The notes: generated by a model not told the origin, from the letters alone. A DNA stretch of 64,000 bases from Stutzerimonas xanthomarina DSM 18231 (GCF_900129835.1 NZ_FQXA01000001.1:434001-498000); one strand, 5' to 3'. Shown: positions 44,129 to 54,195, counted from the first letter of the stretch. Program-made: numbers and translations.

Positions 44129-45642
44129 CCGGCCTGCTCCTCCGACAAGAGGTCCTCCAGCATCAGGCCGGACGTGGCCTTGGCCGAGCCCACCACGCCC
44201 GGCACGCCCGCGCCGGGATGCGTGCCCGCACCGACGATGTAGAGGTTTGGAATCACATCATCACGGTTATGCGGGCGGAACCAGGCGCTCTGGGTGAGGA
44301 TCGGCTCCAGCGAAAACGCTGAGCCGAGATGGGCGTTCAGCTCGTCGCGAAAATCGAACGGGGTGAAGATTCTGTGAGTGACCAAATCCTTGCGCAGCCC
44401 GGGCATGCAGTGACGTTCGAGGTATTCGAAGATGCGGTCGCGGTATTTTGGCCCTTCTACGGCCCAGTCGATGTCGGCCGTGCCCAGGTGTGGCACTGGC
44501 GCCAGCACGTAATGACTGGCACAACCTTCAGGCGCCAATGATGGATCGGTCACGCAAGGCGCGTGCAGGTACAGGGAGAAGTCATCGGCCAGGGTTTCGC
44601 GCGTGAAGATCTCGTCAATCAGCTCACGGTAACGTGGACCGAAACACACCGTGTGATGTTGCAAGTGCTCATGACGGCGCTTGAGGCCGAAATGAATGAC
44701 GAACAGTGACATGGAGAAGCGTTTGCCAGTGAGCCGCTTGGCCTCGTCCCGACCCCGCTGTTCATGCCCGAGAAACTGCTTGTAGGTGTTGACCACATCG
44801 GCGTTGGAGGCCACCGCATCGGTATCGAAGCGACGGCCGTCCCCCGTAGTCACGGCTTTAGCTCTTCCATCCACCAGTTCGATGCGCGCCACTTCGGCGT
44901 TCAGCTCCAGCTTGCCGCCCAGGTCTTCAAATAGCCGGACCATACCCTGCACCAGCGCCCCGGTGCCGCCGCGTGGAAACCAGACGCCACCCTGTCGTTC
45001 CAGCGCATGGATCAATGCGTAGATCGACGAGGTTTCAAAGGGGTTGCCACCGACCAGCAGCGAATGAAAGGACAGTGCCTGCCGCAGCCGGTCGTTCTCC
45101 ACGAACTTCGAAACCACGCTGTACACGTTGCGCCAGGCCTGCAATTTGGCCAGCTGCGGCGCGACGCCGATCATGCTGCGAAACGACAGGAAGGGTACGG
45201 TGCCGAGCTTGACGTAGCCTTCCTCGTACACCGCTCGGGAATAGGCGAGAAAGCGCTGGTAGCCGGCCACATCCTTCGGGTTCAGCGCATGGATCTGCCG
45301 GTCCAGCTCGGCCTGATCGTTGACGTAATCGAAGCTGTAGCCGTCTTCCCAGCACAGCCGATAAAAGGGGCTGACCGGCAACAGCTCGACGTAATCGGCC
45401 ATGCGCTTGCCCGCACCGGTAAACAGCTCGTCCAGCGCCGGAGGGTCGGTGATCACCGTCGGGCCGGCGTCAAAGGTGAAGCCCTGGTCGTGATAGACGT
45501 AAGCGCGGCCGCCTGGCTTATCGCGCTTTTCCAGCACCGTAGTCTGGATGCCAGCGCGTTGTAGCCGAATCGCCAGCGCCAGTCCGCCGAAACCGGCCCC
45601 AATCACCACCGCCCGCTTCACAACGCCAGTTGCCTCGTTCAT
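44125..45642 (-). CDS. crtI: Phytoene desaturase (lycopene-forming)
   Basis: 505 residues. The N-terminal FAD-binding motif is VIGAGFGGLALAIRLQRAG, followed by EKRDKPGGRAYVYHDQGFTF. The C-terminal carotenoid desaturase signature includes YIVGAGTHPGAGVPGVVGSA. It carries out four desaturations from phytoene to lycopene with FAD. It overlaps crtY upstream and crtB downstream by 4 bp each, so the three are translationally coupled. Confidence 0.97.
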   Translation of the reverse strand: MNEATGVVKRAVVIGAGFGGLALAIRLQRAGIQTTVLEKRDKPGGRAYVYHDQGFTFDAGPTVITDPPALDELFTGAGKRMADYVELLPVSPFYRLCWEDGYSFDYVNDQAELDRQIHALNPKDVAGYQRFLAYSRAVYEEGYVKLGTVPFLSFRSMIGVAPQLAKLQAWRNVYSVVSKFVENDRLRQALSFHSLLVGGNPFETSSIYALIHALERQGGVWFPRGGTGALVQGMVRLFEDLGGKLELNAEVARIELVDGRAKAVTTGDGRRFDTDAVASNADVVNTYKQFLGHEQRGRDEAKRLTGKRFSMSLFVIHFGLKRRHEHLQHHTVCFGPRYRELIDEIFTRETLADDFSLYLHAPCVTDPSLAPEGCASHYVLAPVPHLGTADIDWAVEGPKYRDRIFEYLERHCMPGLRKDLVTHRIFTPFDFRDELNAHLGSAFSLEPILTQSAWFRPHNRDDVIPNLYIVGAGTHPGAGVPGVVGSAKATSGLMLEDLLSEEQAG

Positions 45643-46805
45643 CGTTTTTCCTTGTGGTGCAGATCGCCGGCGGCCAGCGCTCGCAACGCCTCACCCACCG
45701 GCACGGGAGGTTTGCCCGAGACGATGCGCAAGCGGTCCCAGGTGGTCAGGTCTGCCGCGTAGAAGCGCTGAATCAACGGTTCACGCAAGCGGTAGAAGCG
45801 TTGCATGACCGTCCAGCGACGATCCGCCGGCCCGGCCATGAACAGCATGCGATTGAGCAATCGGAAGAACCCACGCTGACGCCATTGCCGCAGCGAATAG
45901 CCGCGAATCGCGGCGAACAGGCTGTCGGCATCCCAGCGGCCCAAGGCGACCAGATGATCAGCCAAGCGCAGCGCATCGGGCAGCGAATAGCCGGTGGTGG
46001 GATGGAACAGTGCGGCCGACAGGCCTGTCTGCGGCACGCCGCGCGCCTCGTCCCAGAACGCCGGCAAATCACCGGAGAGCACGATGGGCAACACCCCCTG
46101 TTCTTCGCGCAGCATCTCGGCGATGCGCCAGTCGCGTGCCTCGGCGTAGCGCCGGATATTGTCTCGCAAGGTGTCGGGCGCAACGGCATCGCCGTCGGCG
46201 TAATAGGTGTCCTCGATCAGCAGGGTGTCGGCGCTGAGCGGCAATACATAGACGAAGCGGTAGCCATCCTGCTGGGCGACGCTGGCGTCCATGATGATCG
46301 GCTCCTGCAAGCCGTGCGGCTTATGCAGGCGCAGCTCCTGCCCGAGAAACTTCTGAAAGCCCAGCGCCAGCTGATCGCTTCGACGTACCCCGCGCCCGTC
46401 GATCACCGCGCCGGCCCGCAATACGTTGCCGCACGCCAGCCGCACCCGCCGCGGCTCAACGTGGGTAACGGTAGTGTTCAGGTGCACGCCGTCTGCCAGC
46501 TCAGACATCAACAATTGATGGAAGCGATGGGAAAAAATGCTGGCGTAGCCACTGCCCAGCCGGCGTTGAAGATCAGGGAAAATCACCTCATAGCCCGGCC
46601 AGCGGTTGTCCACCAGCGGCTCCAGCCAGGCCTGCTGGGCTGGCGTCAGGTCGTGTTCGTGAAAGGACCAGGTATGGTTGCCGCCGAGGGTTTCGCCCTG
46701 CTCGATGACCAATAGCCGCAAATCCGGACGCGCCTGCCGCAAGCGCAGGGCCAGCAGCCCGTTGGCCAAACCGCCGCCGACGAGGATCAGGTCCGCATCA
46801 ACCAT
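45639..46805 (-). CDS. crtY: Lycopene beta-cyclase
   Basis: 388 residues, flavoprotein of the CrtY type: ADLILVGGGLANGLLALRLR, then GGNHTWSFHEHDLTP (the conserved NHTWSFH block), and FHPTTGYSLPDALRLAD near the C-terminus. It closes both ends of lycopene to beta-carotene by a redox-neutral reaction that needs reduced flavin. It overlaps crtX by 8 bp and crtI by 4 bp. Confidence 0.96.
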   Translation of the reverse strand: MVDADLILVGGGLANGLLALRLRQARPDLRLLVIEQGETLGGNHTWSFHEHDLTPAQQAWLEPLVDNRWPGYEVIFPDLQRRLGSGYASIFSHRFHQLLMSELADGVHLNTTVTHVEPRRVRLACGNVLRAGAVIDGRGVRRSDQLALGFQKFLGQELRLHKPHGLQEPIIMDASVAQQDGYRFVYVLPLSADTLLIEDTYYADGDAVAPDTLRDNIRRYAEARDWRIAEMLREEQGVLPIVLSGDLPAFWDEARGVPQTGLSAALFHPTTGYSLPDALRLADHLVALGRWDADSLFAAIRGYSLRQWRQRGFFRLLNRMLFMAGPADRRWTVMQRFYRLREPLIQRFYAADLTTWDRLRIVSGKPPVPVGEALRALAAGDLHHKEKR

Positions 46806-48087
46806 GCTCGGCGCTCCGCAAGCCGGGTGATTCGGCTTCGAGCACCGCCTCGATCAGCTGCGCCGCTCGCGGTGCGCCTCCGCCGGCGCGAACCTCGTCG
46901 CCCAGCACCCGAGCGCGCTGCGCGAAGCCGGGTTCGCTCAACAATCGGCGCAGGGCCTGCACGATACGTCTGCGGTTGGCCAGGCGTGGATCGAGCTTTA
47001 AACCGACACCGGCATGCACCACGCGAGCCGCCACGCCGGGCTGATCGAAAGCAATCGGCAAGGCCAGGCTCGGCACCCCCGCCTCCAGCGCATCAAGCAC
47101 GGTATTGAGCCCAGCATGAGTGATCAGCGCATCAGCTCGCGCCAGTACTGCACGCTGCGGCGCGAAATCGGTGACCCAGCTGGCGCCTGCCTTGAGTAGC
47201 CGCCGCTCCTGGCGTCGATCAAGCCGGCCGCAATGGGCAATCAACAGTTGCACATCGAGGTCGCGGCACGCCTCGGCTATCCGCTGGAACAGGCCGCAGC
47301 GATCGCCCTGCAGGGTGCCCAGCGAGGCGAATACGAATGGCCTGCCGGTCGCGACCGGGATATCCATCGCGGGCTCGTCAGTCAACGCCGAGCGCAGCGG
47401 GCCGATGCCATGGAAATGTTCGGGCAGCGCGGTACGCGGGAAATCGAAACCGGGGGTCGTCTGGCTCAGCTGCAGCAGCAGTGACAGGCATTCATCGAGG
47501 CGCTGGCGAGGCGGCAGACCGAACGCGGCTGCATAGCGCGAGATAACGCTGGCGTGCGCCTGCATCGCCCGGTCATAGACGCCACTGCTGTGCAGATTCA
47601 GCTGCTCGCCCCAGGGCGTCGGGCGATAGCGCCAGGGCATGACCGGCAGCGGCACCAGCGCCTCACGGTTGACCGGCAAGGCGCAGGCCACCGATACGAA
47701 CGGCAGTCCGAGATGCTCGGCCACAAGCCCACCGGCCGGCTCCATCTGGTCGGCGATGATGCACTCTGCACCGATGGAGCGAAGCACGGCGGGTGCCTCT
47801 CGGCAGTACATATCGGTCGCCGAAGCCATATCGGCAATCACCCGGCGGATGCCCCATGGCCCGCCGGGCCGTGCCGCGCGATCGATCACCGCCTTGAGCG
47901 AGCCACGCGGATGCGAGCCCATGCCAACCTGGGCAAAGCCCAAACGAGAGTCGTGCAACATTGTGGCAACATCGGCCTGCTGGACGAATGTCACCCGGTG
48001 TCCGCGCGCCAGCAGCTCACCGGCTAACGCCTCCATGGCCCGTAGGTGGCTGTGGAACGGCGGCCCGATCACGGCGAAATGAGTCAT
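46798..48087 (-). CDS. crtX: Zeaxanthin glucosyltransferase
   Basis: 429 residues of the GT1 family: HFAVIGPPFHSHLRAMEALA at the acceptor side and DALITHAGLNTVLDALEAGV in the UDP-glucose site. It adds glucose from UDP-glucose to the hydroxyls of zeaxanthin, making zeaxanthin mono- and diglucoside that insert into the membrane. It lies 46 bp downstream of idi and overlaps crtY, so it is part of the leftward crt operon. Confidence 0.95.
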   Translation of the reverse strand: MTHFAVIGPPFHSHLRAMEALAGELLARGHRVTFVQQADVATMLHDSRLGFAQVGMGSHPRGSLKAVIDRAARPGGPWGIRRVIADMASATDMYCREAPAVLRSIGAECIIADQMEPAGGLVAEHLGLPFVSVACALPVNREALVPLPVMPWRYRPTPWGEQLNLHSSGVYDRAMQAHASVISRYAAAFGLPPRQRLDECLSLLLQLSQTTPGFDFPRTALPEHFHGIGPLRSALTDEPAMDIPVATGRPFVFASLGTLQGDRCGLFQRIAEACRDLDVQLLIAHCGRLDRRQERRLLKAGASWVTDFAPQRAVLARADALITHAGLNTVLDALEAGVPSLALPIAFDQPGVAARVVHAGVGLKLDPRLANRRRIVQALRRLLSEPGFAQRARVLGDEVRAGGGAPRAAQLIEAVLEAESPGLRSAEHG

Positions 48088-48133
48088 CCGAACGGACCTC
48101 GCCGTTCAGCCGACTGGCAGTCCTGCGGCTGCA

Positions 48134-49183
48134 TCACAGCTTGGACGGGTCGAAAGGCGCCAGGAGCGGCGCCTTGGTCAGCTCCGCCAGCGTGGCTGAA
48201 CCGGTGCAGAAACAGGCGATGCGCAGCTGCTCGATCAGCACTTGGAAATGCTCGACTACCGCATCCGGTCCGATTAGCGCCGCATCCAGCACACCGGCAG
48301 CCTGGCCCACCAGATCGGCGCCGAGACGAATCGCCTTGGCCGCATCAATACCGTTCCGAATGCCACCAGAGGCGATGAGCTGCGCAGCAGGGCAGGCGCG
48401 ACGAACACTAGAGATAGCCTGAGCGCTTGGTATGCCCCAACCGGTAAACGCGCTGGCAATGGCGCGCTGCTGCGGGTCCAGGGTGCGCTCAGCCTCTACC
48501 GCCGCCCAGCTGGTGCCGCCGGCACCAGCGACATCGATCACCGACACCCCGGCATCGAGCAATCGCTGCGCCACACGCGGAGAAATGCCCGCCCCCACCT
48601 CTTTGGCCACCAACGGCACCGGCAAGCGCGAGGCCAGCACTTCGAACGCTGCATACACGCCTTGCCAGTTGCGATCGCCGCCAACCTGTACAGCTTCCTG
48701 TAATGGATTGAGGTGAATGATCAAGGCATCGGCCTGAATCATGTCGACCGCTCGCTGCGCCTCGTCCAGCCCGTAGCCGGCAACCAGTTGGGCCGCGCCA
48801 AAGTTGGCAAGCAGAGGGATCGAGGGCGCACGCTCACGCAGATGCCGGGTCAGCCCCTGATCCGCATTGGTTTCCAATGCAATTCGTTGGGAGCCCACTG
48901 CCAGCGCAATGCCGAGCACCTGTGCCGCCTCGGCCAGGTTTGCATTGATCTGAGCCGCGCGAGCCGCGCCGCCCGTCATCGAGCTGATCAGCAACGGTGC
49001 CGAGAGGGTCTGGCCAAAAAGCGAGGCGCGAAGGTCGATGTCGTCCAGACGCAACTCTGGTACCGCGCAGTGCTCAAAGGTCAGGGCAGCGTAGCCTGGA
49101 TCGATCACGGAGCAGGCGCGGCGCGGGTCGAGAACGATGTCCAAATGGTCGTTCTTACGTTCCGCAATGGATTCTTTAGTCAT
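48134..49183 (-). CDS. fni: Isopentenyl-diphosphate delta-isomerase, type II (FMN-dependent)
   Basis: 349 residues: [20 protein letters not shown] at the N-terminus, [35 protein letters not shown], and the FMN phosphate site [20 protein letters not shown]. It interconverts IPP and DMAPP, supplying the starter for GGPP. It leads the operon fni-crtX-crtY-crtI-crtB and is divergent from crtE with a 117-bp shared control region. Confidence 0.96.
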   Translation of the reverse strand: MTKESIAERKNDHLDIVLDPRRACSVIDPGYAALTFEHCAVPELRLDDIDLRASLFGQTLSAPLLISSMTGGAARAAQINANLAEAAQVLGIALAVGSQRIALETNADQGLTRHLRERAPSIPLLANFGAAQLVAGYGLDEAQRAVDMIQADALIIHLNPLQEAVQVGGDRNWQGVYAAFEVLASRLPVPLVAKEVGAGISPRVAQRLLDAGVSVIDVAGAGGTSWAAVEAERTLDPQQRAIASAFTGWGIPSAQAISSVRRACPAAQLIASGGIRNGIDAAKAIRLGADLVGQAAGVLDAALIGPDAVVEHFQVLIEQLRIACFCTGSATLAELTKAPLLAPFDPSKL

Positions 49184-49233
49184 GCAGCGCCTCGTTCGAT
49201 GACTTTATGTGGACGGTAATGGTCATTAAAAGT

Positions 49234-49290
49234 GCCAAGACTTATACATGCTGTACAGGTATTGTCACGATAGCTACCGAAAACTATACA
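49234..49290. promoter_or_regulatory. Divergent fni/crtE control region with repeated TRTACA hexamers
   Basis: Leftward, GTGACA (49268-49263) and TATAAG (49246-49241) are spaced by 16 bases and could be the fni promoter. Rightward, TTGTCA (49262-49267) and TATACA (49285-49290) are spaced by 17 bases, but a start there would exclude the crtE ribosome site. TRTACA occurs three times (49243, 49252, 49285), with the TGTACA copy inside the fni spacer. This suggests a shared regulator; its identity is not proven. Confidence 0.45.
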
Positions 49291-49300
49291 GGAGGCCGCC

Positions 49301-50206
49301 ATGGCCATCGCTTTGCCGGACACGCAACTCGACTTCGAACAGACAGTCAGTACGCTGCGTGCACAGGTCGACGAACGGCTAGATCAGTGGCTACCGCTTG
49401 CGCCTGTGCAAGATGCGATCGCGTCCGCCATGCGCGAGGGCACTCTCGCGCATGGCAAGCGAATCCGCCCGTTGCTGCTGCTGTTGACGCTCAAGGATCT
49501 GCAGCGGGACACGATGGTGCCCCGTGCCGGGCTCGATCTGGCCTGTGCCTTGGAAATGGTGCATGCCGCCTCACTGATCCTTGATGACATGCCCTGCATG
49601 GATAATGCTGAGCTACGCCGTGGCCGGCCGACCATTCACCGTCAGTTCGGTGAAGACGTCGCGGTGCTCGGCTCGGTCGCCCTGCTCAGCCAGGCATTCA
49701 GCATAGCCGCCTCGACTGCCGGCACTGACGCATCGACGGGTAATCAACTGGTGCGCCTGCTTTCGCAAGCCACTGGCGCGCAGGGCCTGGTCCGCGGGCA
49801 ATTTCACGACCTGCGCGAGGGCCAGCGTGCGCGCCCGCTCGAAGCCATCGCCCATACCAACCGCCTGAAAACCTGTCCGCTGTTCACTTGCGCCGTGGAG
49901 TTTGCTGCGTTGCTGGCGGATACCGATGCCAGCCGCATGCGTCACCTCAAGGGTTTCGCCACTGAACTCGGCCTCGCCTTCCAGCTGCTCGATGATCTGT
50001 CCGACGGGCTCAGCACTCAGCAGATCGGCAAGGATTCCGGCAAGGATGTCGGCAAAAGCACCGTGGTTGCCCTGCTCGGTCCCGACGCGGCTCGCCAGCA
50101 TGTGGAAGAACACCTGGCACGGGCCGAACAGCACTTGATCGACGCGGGAATCGGTGACGGCCACCTGGCGCAGTTGCTCGAATATTTCTGCGCAAGGCCA
50201 TACTGA
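49301..50206 (+). CDS. crtE: Geranylgeranyl diphosphate synthase
   Basis: 301 residues, trans-prenyltransferase. The first Asp-rich motif is LILDDMPCMDNAELRRGRP (DDxxxxD) and the second is QLLDDLSDG; GKRIRPLLLLL precedes them. It extends FPP with IPP to C20 GGPP, the substrate of CrtB. A GGAGG ribosome site is five bases before the ATG. It is the only biosynthetic crt gene transcribed away from the fni-crtB operon at this junction. Confidence 0.96.
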   Translation: MAIALPDTQLDFEQTVSTLRAQVDERLDQWLPLAPVQDAIASAMREGTLAHGKRIRPLLLLLTLKDLQRDTMVPRAGLDLACALEMVHAASLILDDMPCMDNAELRRGRPTIHRQFGEDVAVLGSVALLSQAFSIAASTAGTDASTGNQLVRLLSQATGAQGLVRGQFHDLREGQRARPLEAIAHTNRLKTCPLFTCAVEFAALLADTDASRMRHLKGFATELGLAFQLLDDLSDGLSTQQIGKDSGKDVGKSTVVALLGPDAARQHVEEHLARAEQHLIDAGIGDGHLAQLLEYFCARPY

Positions 50207-50325
50207 GCCCGCTGGAGCAAGCCCCAGAAGACGCTGCTGTGTCGACCCATCACTCGAATGTATGGTGCTAGGCAGCCGTCTCGCCGCCTCCTTAGACTCG
50301 AGTGCATGTAAACGGAGGAATTTCC

Positions 50326-52128
50326 ATGCCCGAGACCCTGCTCTGCCCGCGTAACCTGGCCTTCGAACTCTATGAAGTGCTGGACGCCGAAGGCCTGACC
50401 CAGCGCGAACGCTTTGCCGACCACAGCCGCGAAACCTTCGACGCGGCCATCGACACCGCCCGCAGCATCGCCGAGAACCTCTTCGCCCCGCACAACCGCA
50501 AGGCAGACGAGAACGAGCCGATCTACAAGGATGGCGAAGCCGTACTGATCCCGGAAGTGAAGCCTGCCGTCGATGCGTTCATCGAGGCCGGCTTCCACAA
50601 CGCCTCGCGTAGCTTCGACGACGGCGGCATGCAGTTGCCAAACCTGCTCTCGCGGGCCTGCTTCGCGCACTTCCAGTCGGCCAACATCGGCACCTCCTCC
50701 TATCCGATGCTGACCATGGGCGCGTCGCACCTGATCGAAGTGTTCGGCAGTGACGAGCAGAAGCAACGCTTCCTCCAGCCGATGCTGGAAGGCCGTTTCT
50801 TCGGCACCATGGCGCTGACCGAGCCGCACGCCGGCTCGTCCCTGTCCGATCTGCGCACCCGCGCCGAGCCCGCCGGCGACGGCACCTATCGCCTGAAGGG
50901 CAACAAAATCTTCATTTCCGGCGGCGATCATCCATTGTCGGAGAACATCGTGCACATGGTCCTGGCCAAGCTGCCGGACGCCCCGCCCGGCGTGAAAGGC
51001 ATCAGCCTGTTCATCGTGCCCAAGTTCCTGGTCAACGATGACGGCTCGCTGGGCAAGCGCAACGACGTAATCCTCGCCGGCCTGTTTCACAAAATGGGCT
51101 GGCGTGGCACAACGTCCACCGCATTGAACTTCGGCGACAACGGCGACTGCGTCGGCTATCTGGTCGGCGAGCCGCACAAAGGCCTGTCGTACATGTTCCA
51201 GATGATGAACGACGCGCGCATCGGCGTTGGCATGGGCGCCATCATGCTCGGCTACGCCGGTTATCTGTACTCGCTGAATTACGCGCGGGAGCGGCCACAA
51301 GGCCGCCTGCCAGACGGCAAGAACCCGGCCTCAGCCCAAGTACCGATCATCCAGCACACCGACATCAAGCGCATGCTGCTGACGCAGAAGGCCTATGTCG
51401 AAGGCGCCTTCGATCTGGGGCTGTACGCCGCACGCCTGGTGGACGAGCAACATACCGCGCCAAACGAGGACGACCGCAAGAACGCACACGAGCTTTTGGA
51501 CTTGCTCACCCCCATCGTCAAGTCCTGGCCATCGGAGTTCTGCCTCAAGGCCAACGAGATGGCGATCCAGATTCTCGGCGGCCACGGTTACACCCGTGAA
51601 TACCCGGTCGAACAGTACTACCGCGACAACCGGCTCAACCCGATTCACGAAGGCACTCACGGCATCCAGTCGCTCGATCTGCTGGCACGCAAGCTGTCGC
51701 AGAACGGTGGCGCAGGGCTGCGTCAGCTGCTCGGCCTCATCCAGAACACCTGCAAGCGCGCCGGCGAGTTCAGCTCGCTGGATGCGCTGCGTCAGCCGCT
51801 GGAGCAACTCCTGGCGCGCCTGACCGAGGTCACCCAGGCCCTGCTCGGCGATCTGACGGCTGGCAAGATCAACCAGGCACTGGCCAACTCGGCGCTGTAC
51901 CTCAAGGTATTCGGTCACACCGTGATCGGCTGGCGCTGGCTGGAGCAGGCGATCCGCGCCGAACAAGGGCTGGCCAAGGGCAACGCGGCGGACGTCGACT
52001 TCTATCGCGGCAAGCTCCAGGCTGCACGCTACTTTCTGACCTGGGAAGTGCCGAGCTGCCACCACGAACTGGATCTGCTGTCCGGTCGTGACGACACCTG
52101 TCTGACCATGCAGGATGTCTGGTTCTGA
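50326..52128 (+). CDS. FadE-type acyl-CoA dehydrogenase (divergent fourth copy)
   Basis: 600 residues from the ATG at 50326, with GGAGGAA eight bases upstream. It shares the long acyl-CoA dehydrogenase layout (MALTEPHAGSSLSDLRTRAE, IFISGGDHPLSENIVHMVLA). It lacks the YKAPLRDMRF start of paralogs 1-3 and has IHEGTHGIQSLDLLARKL where they have IYEGTNGIQ. The Glu expected as catalytic base is kept. It is probably a distinct substrate specificity class of acyl-CoA dehydrogenase. It sits between crtE and cvrA; a terminator follows. Confidence 0.9.
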   Translation: MPETLLCPRNLAFELYEVLDAEGLTQRERFADHSRETFDAAIDTARSIAENLFAPHNRKADENEPIYKDGEAVLIPEVKPAVDAFIEAGFHNASRSFDDGGMQLPNLLSRACFAHFQSANIGTSSYPMLTMGASHLIEVFGSDEQKQRFLQPMLEGRFFGTMALTEPHAGSSLSDLRTRAEPAGDGTYRLKGNKIFISGGDHPLSENIVHMVLAKLPDAPPGVKGISLFIVPKFLVNDDGSLGKRNDVILAGLFHKMGWRGTTSTALNFGDNGDCVGYLVGEPHKGLSYMFQMMNDARIGVGMGAIMLGYAGYLYSLNYARERPQGRLPDGKNPASAQVPIIQHTDIKRMLLTQKAYVEGAFDLGLYAARLVDEQHTAPNEDDRKNAHELLDLLTPIVKSWPSEFCLKANEMAIQILGGHGYTREYPVEQYYRDNRLNPIHEGTHGIQSLDLLARKLSQNGGAGLRQLLGLIQNTCKRAGEFSSLDALRQPLEQLLARLTEVTQALLGDLTAGKINQALANSALYLKVFGHTVIGWRWLEQAIRAEQGLAKGNAADVDFYRGKLQAARYFLTWEVPSCHHELDLLSGRDDTCLTMQDVWF

Positions 52129-52215
52129 CGAAGCAGCCTCCGGCCCGGCAACCCCGGGTCCGGACTACAGAGCGCCTTGAGCACATCGCCTTCTCGTCCC
52201 CACTGACACCAGGTT

Positions 52216-52258
52216 CCGGTGTCGGCGGGGCGCGTCCGTCGTTCCACCGGCTTTTTTT
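52216..52258 (+). terminator. Probable rho-independent terminator after the fourth acyl-CoA dehydrogenase
   Basis: CCGGTG (52216-52221) pairs with CACCGG (52245-52250) across a GC-rich loop that can fold further, and CTTTTTTT follows. The long loop makes it a less standard hairpin, but the T7 run is convincing. Confidence 0.6.
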
Positions 52259-52341
52259 GACAGCTCGCTAAATCAGCAGGTTAGAATCGCTGGCATGCAC
52301 CCTGCATGACATCATGCGAGACTGATCTACGGAGCGCGCGC

Positions 52342-54087
52342 TTGGATATCGGCAACATCAACCACCTGTTCTTTATCAGTGCCCTGTTGGTGGCGGCCAG
52401 TATCCTGATGAGCTCTCTTTCGACCCGCCTCGGCGTGCCAATCCTGGTGATATTCCTCGCGGTGGGCATGCTCGCCGGTGTCGACGGCATCGGCGGTATC
52501 GTATTCAACGATTATTCGCTGGCATTCCTGATCAGTAACCTGGCGCTGGCAATCATCCTGCTCGATGGTGGCATGCGTACCCGAGCTGCCACTTTTCGCG
52601 TGGCGCTCTGGCCAGCCTTTTCGCTGGCTACCGCTGGCGTGGTAGTTACCTCCGGCCTGACCGGCCTGGCCGCGGCCTGGCTGTTCCAGTTGCCATTGAT
52701 GCAAGGGCTGCTGGTCGGCGCCATCGTCGGCTCGACAGACGCGGCGGTCGTGTTCAACCTACTCAACGGCCGCGGGCTCAACGAACGGGTCGGCTCGACG
52801 CTGGAAATTGAGTCAGGCAGCAACGATCCCATGGCCATGTTCCTCACCGTCGCGCTGATCGACATGCTGGCCTCCGGCGACACCGGCTTCGGCTGGGGTT
52901 TCTTTGTCAATCTGGTGCAGCAGTTCGGTATCGGCACCTTGCTGGGCCTGTCCGGTGGTTGGTTGCTGTTGCACCTGATCAACCGCCTCTCGGTCGCCGA
53001 CGGCCTGTACCCGCTGCTGGCCGTGGCCGGTGGCATCATGATCTATGCGCTGTCTGGTGCCATCGGCGGCAGCGGCATCCTTGCGGTCTATGTCTGTGGC
53101 CTGCTGCTGGGCAACCGGCCCATTCGCAATCGCCACGGTATCCTGCACATGTTCGACGGTCTGGCCTGGCTCAGCCAGATCGGCATGTTCCTGGTGCTCG
53201 GCCTGCTGCTTACGCCCAGCGAGTTATTGCCGATTGCCCTACCGGCGCTGGCGCTGTCGTTGTGGATGATCCTTTTTGCCCGGCCGCTGGCGGTGTTCAT
53301 TGGTCTGGCGCCGTTTCGCAGCTTCCATTTGCGTGAACGATTGTTCATCTCCTGGATCGGTTTGCGCGGTGCAGTACCGGTAATCCTCGCGGTGTTTCCG
53401 TTGATGGCCGGTCTAGAAAATGCCCAGCTGTTCTTCAATGTAGCGTTCTTTATTGTGCTGGTCTCGCTGCTGCTGCAGGGCACGACCCTGACCTGGGCCG
53501 CCAAGAAAGCCAAGGTGGAGGTGCCGCCGTCGCCATTGCCGATCTCCCGCACCGGCTTACAGATCCACACAACCAGTCAGTGGGAGATGTTCATCTACCG
53601 GCTTACCGCGAAAAAATGGTGCGTCGGCGCTGCGCTGCGCGAATTGAAGATGCCAACCGGCACGCGCATTGCCGCACTGTTCCGCGGCAAGGCACTGCTT
53701 CACCCCTCCGGCAGCACCCGCCTGCAGGTCGATGACATTCTCTGCGTGATTGGCCATGAAGATGATCTGCCAGCGCTCGGCAAGCTGTTCAGCGAGGCGC
53801 CGCAGCGCGGGCGTGACATGCGTTTCTTCGGTGACTTCATTCTGGAAAGCGAGGCGCAGATGAGCGCGCTCGCCGCCCTCTACGGCCTGAAATTGGATGA
53901 TGTGAATGGCGACCAGCCGATCGGTGATTTCATGGCCGAACGCGTCGGCGGCAAGCCGGTCGTCGGTGATCAGATCGAGTGGAACGGCCTGACATGGACC
54001 ATCGCGGCGATGGAGCATGGGGAAGTGCGCAAGGTCGGTCTGAAGTTTCCGGAAGGTAATCCGCCGGGCCCGAGCTTGCACTTCTGA
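52342..54087 (+). CDS. cvrA: K+/H+ antiporter CvrA (NhaP2)
   Basis: 581 residues from the TTG at 52342, which has GGAG eight bases upstream and gives an N-terminus and length like E. coli CvrA. A CPA1 transporter domain with about 12 membrane helices is followed by a TrkA-C domain and a C-terminal regulatory domain (to residue 581). Signatures: [73 protein letters not shown]. It extrudes potassium or other monovalent cations in exchange for protons, protecting at low osmolarity. By position it matches PA5021. Confidence 0.94.
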   Translation: MDIGNINHLFFISALLVAASILMSSLSTRLGVPILVIFLAVGMLAGVDGIGGIVFNDYSLAFLISNLALAIILLDGGMRTRAATFRVALWPAFSLATAGVVVTSGLTGLAAAWLFQLPLMQGLLVGAIVGSTDAAVVFNLLNGRGLNERVGSTLEIESGSNDPMAMFLTVALIDMLASGDTGFGWGFFVNLVQQFGIGTLLGLSGGWLLLHLINRLSVADGLYPLLAVAGGIMIYALSGAIGGSGILAVYVCGLLLGNRPIRNRHGILHMFDGLAWLSQIGMFLVLGLLLTPSELLPIALPALALSLWMILFARPLAVFIGLAPFRSFHLRERLFISWIGLRGAVPVILAVFPLMAGLENAQLFFNVAFFIVLVSLLLQGTTLTWAAKKAKVEVPPSPLPISRTGLQIHTTSQWEMFIYRLTAKKWCVGAALRELKMPTGTRIAALFRGKALLHPSGSTRLQVDDILCVIGHEDDLPALGKLFSEAPQRGRDMRFFGDFILESEAQMSALAALYGLKLDDVNGDQPIGDFMAERVGGKPVVGDQIEWNGLTWTIAAMEHGEVRKVGLKFPEGNPPGPSLHF

Positions 54088-54195
54088 GTTGTGCCGCGCC
54101 GCATATAGCGCGGGCTGCGGCGTTCCGATCTATGGACTCGCCTCGGCCATCCGCAGCCCTTAGACTCCGCACTCATTTCGTATCCGATAGCACTC

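Noticed and set aside
49262..49290. TTGTCA-N17-TATACA as the crtE promoter
   Set aside because: The spacing is ideal, but transcription would begin about four bases before the ATG and remove the GGAGG ribosome site. I therefore list it only as part of a regulatory region.
50017..51300. 427-codon minus-strand frame across crtE and the fourth acyl-CoA dehydrogenase
   Set aside because: Antisense to two well-supported genes.
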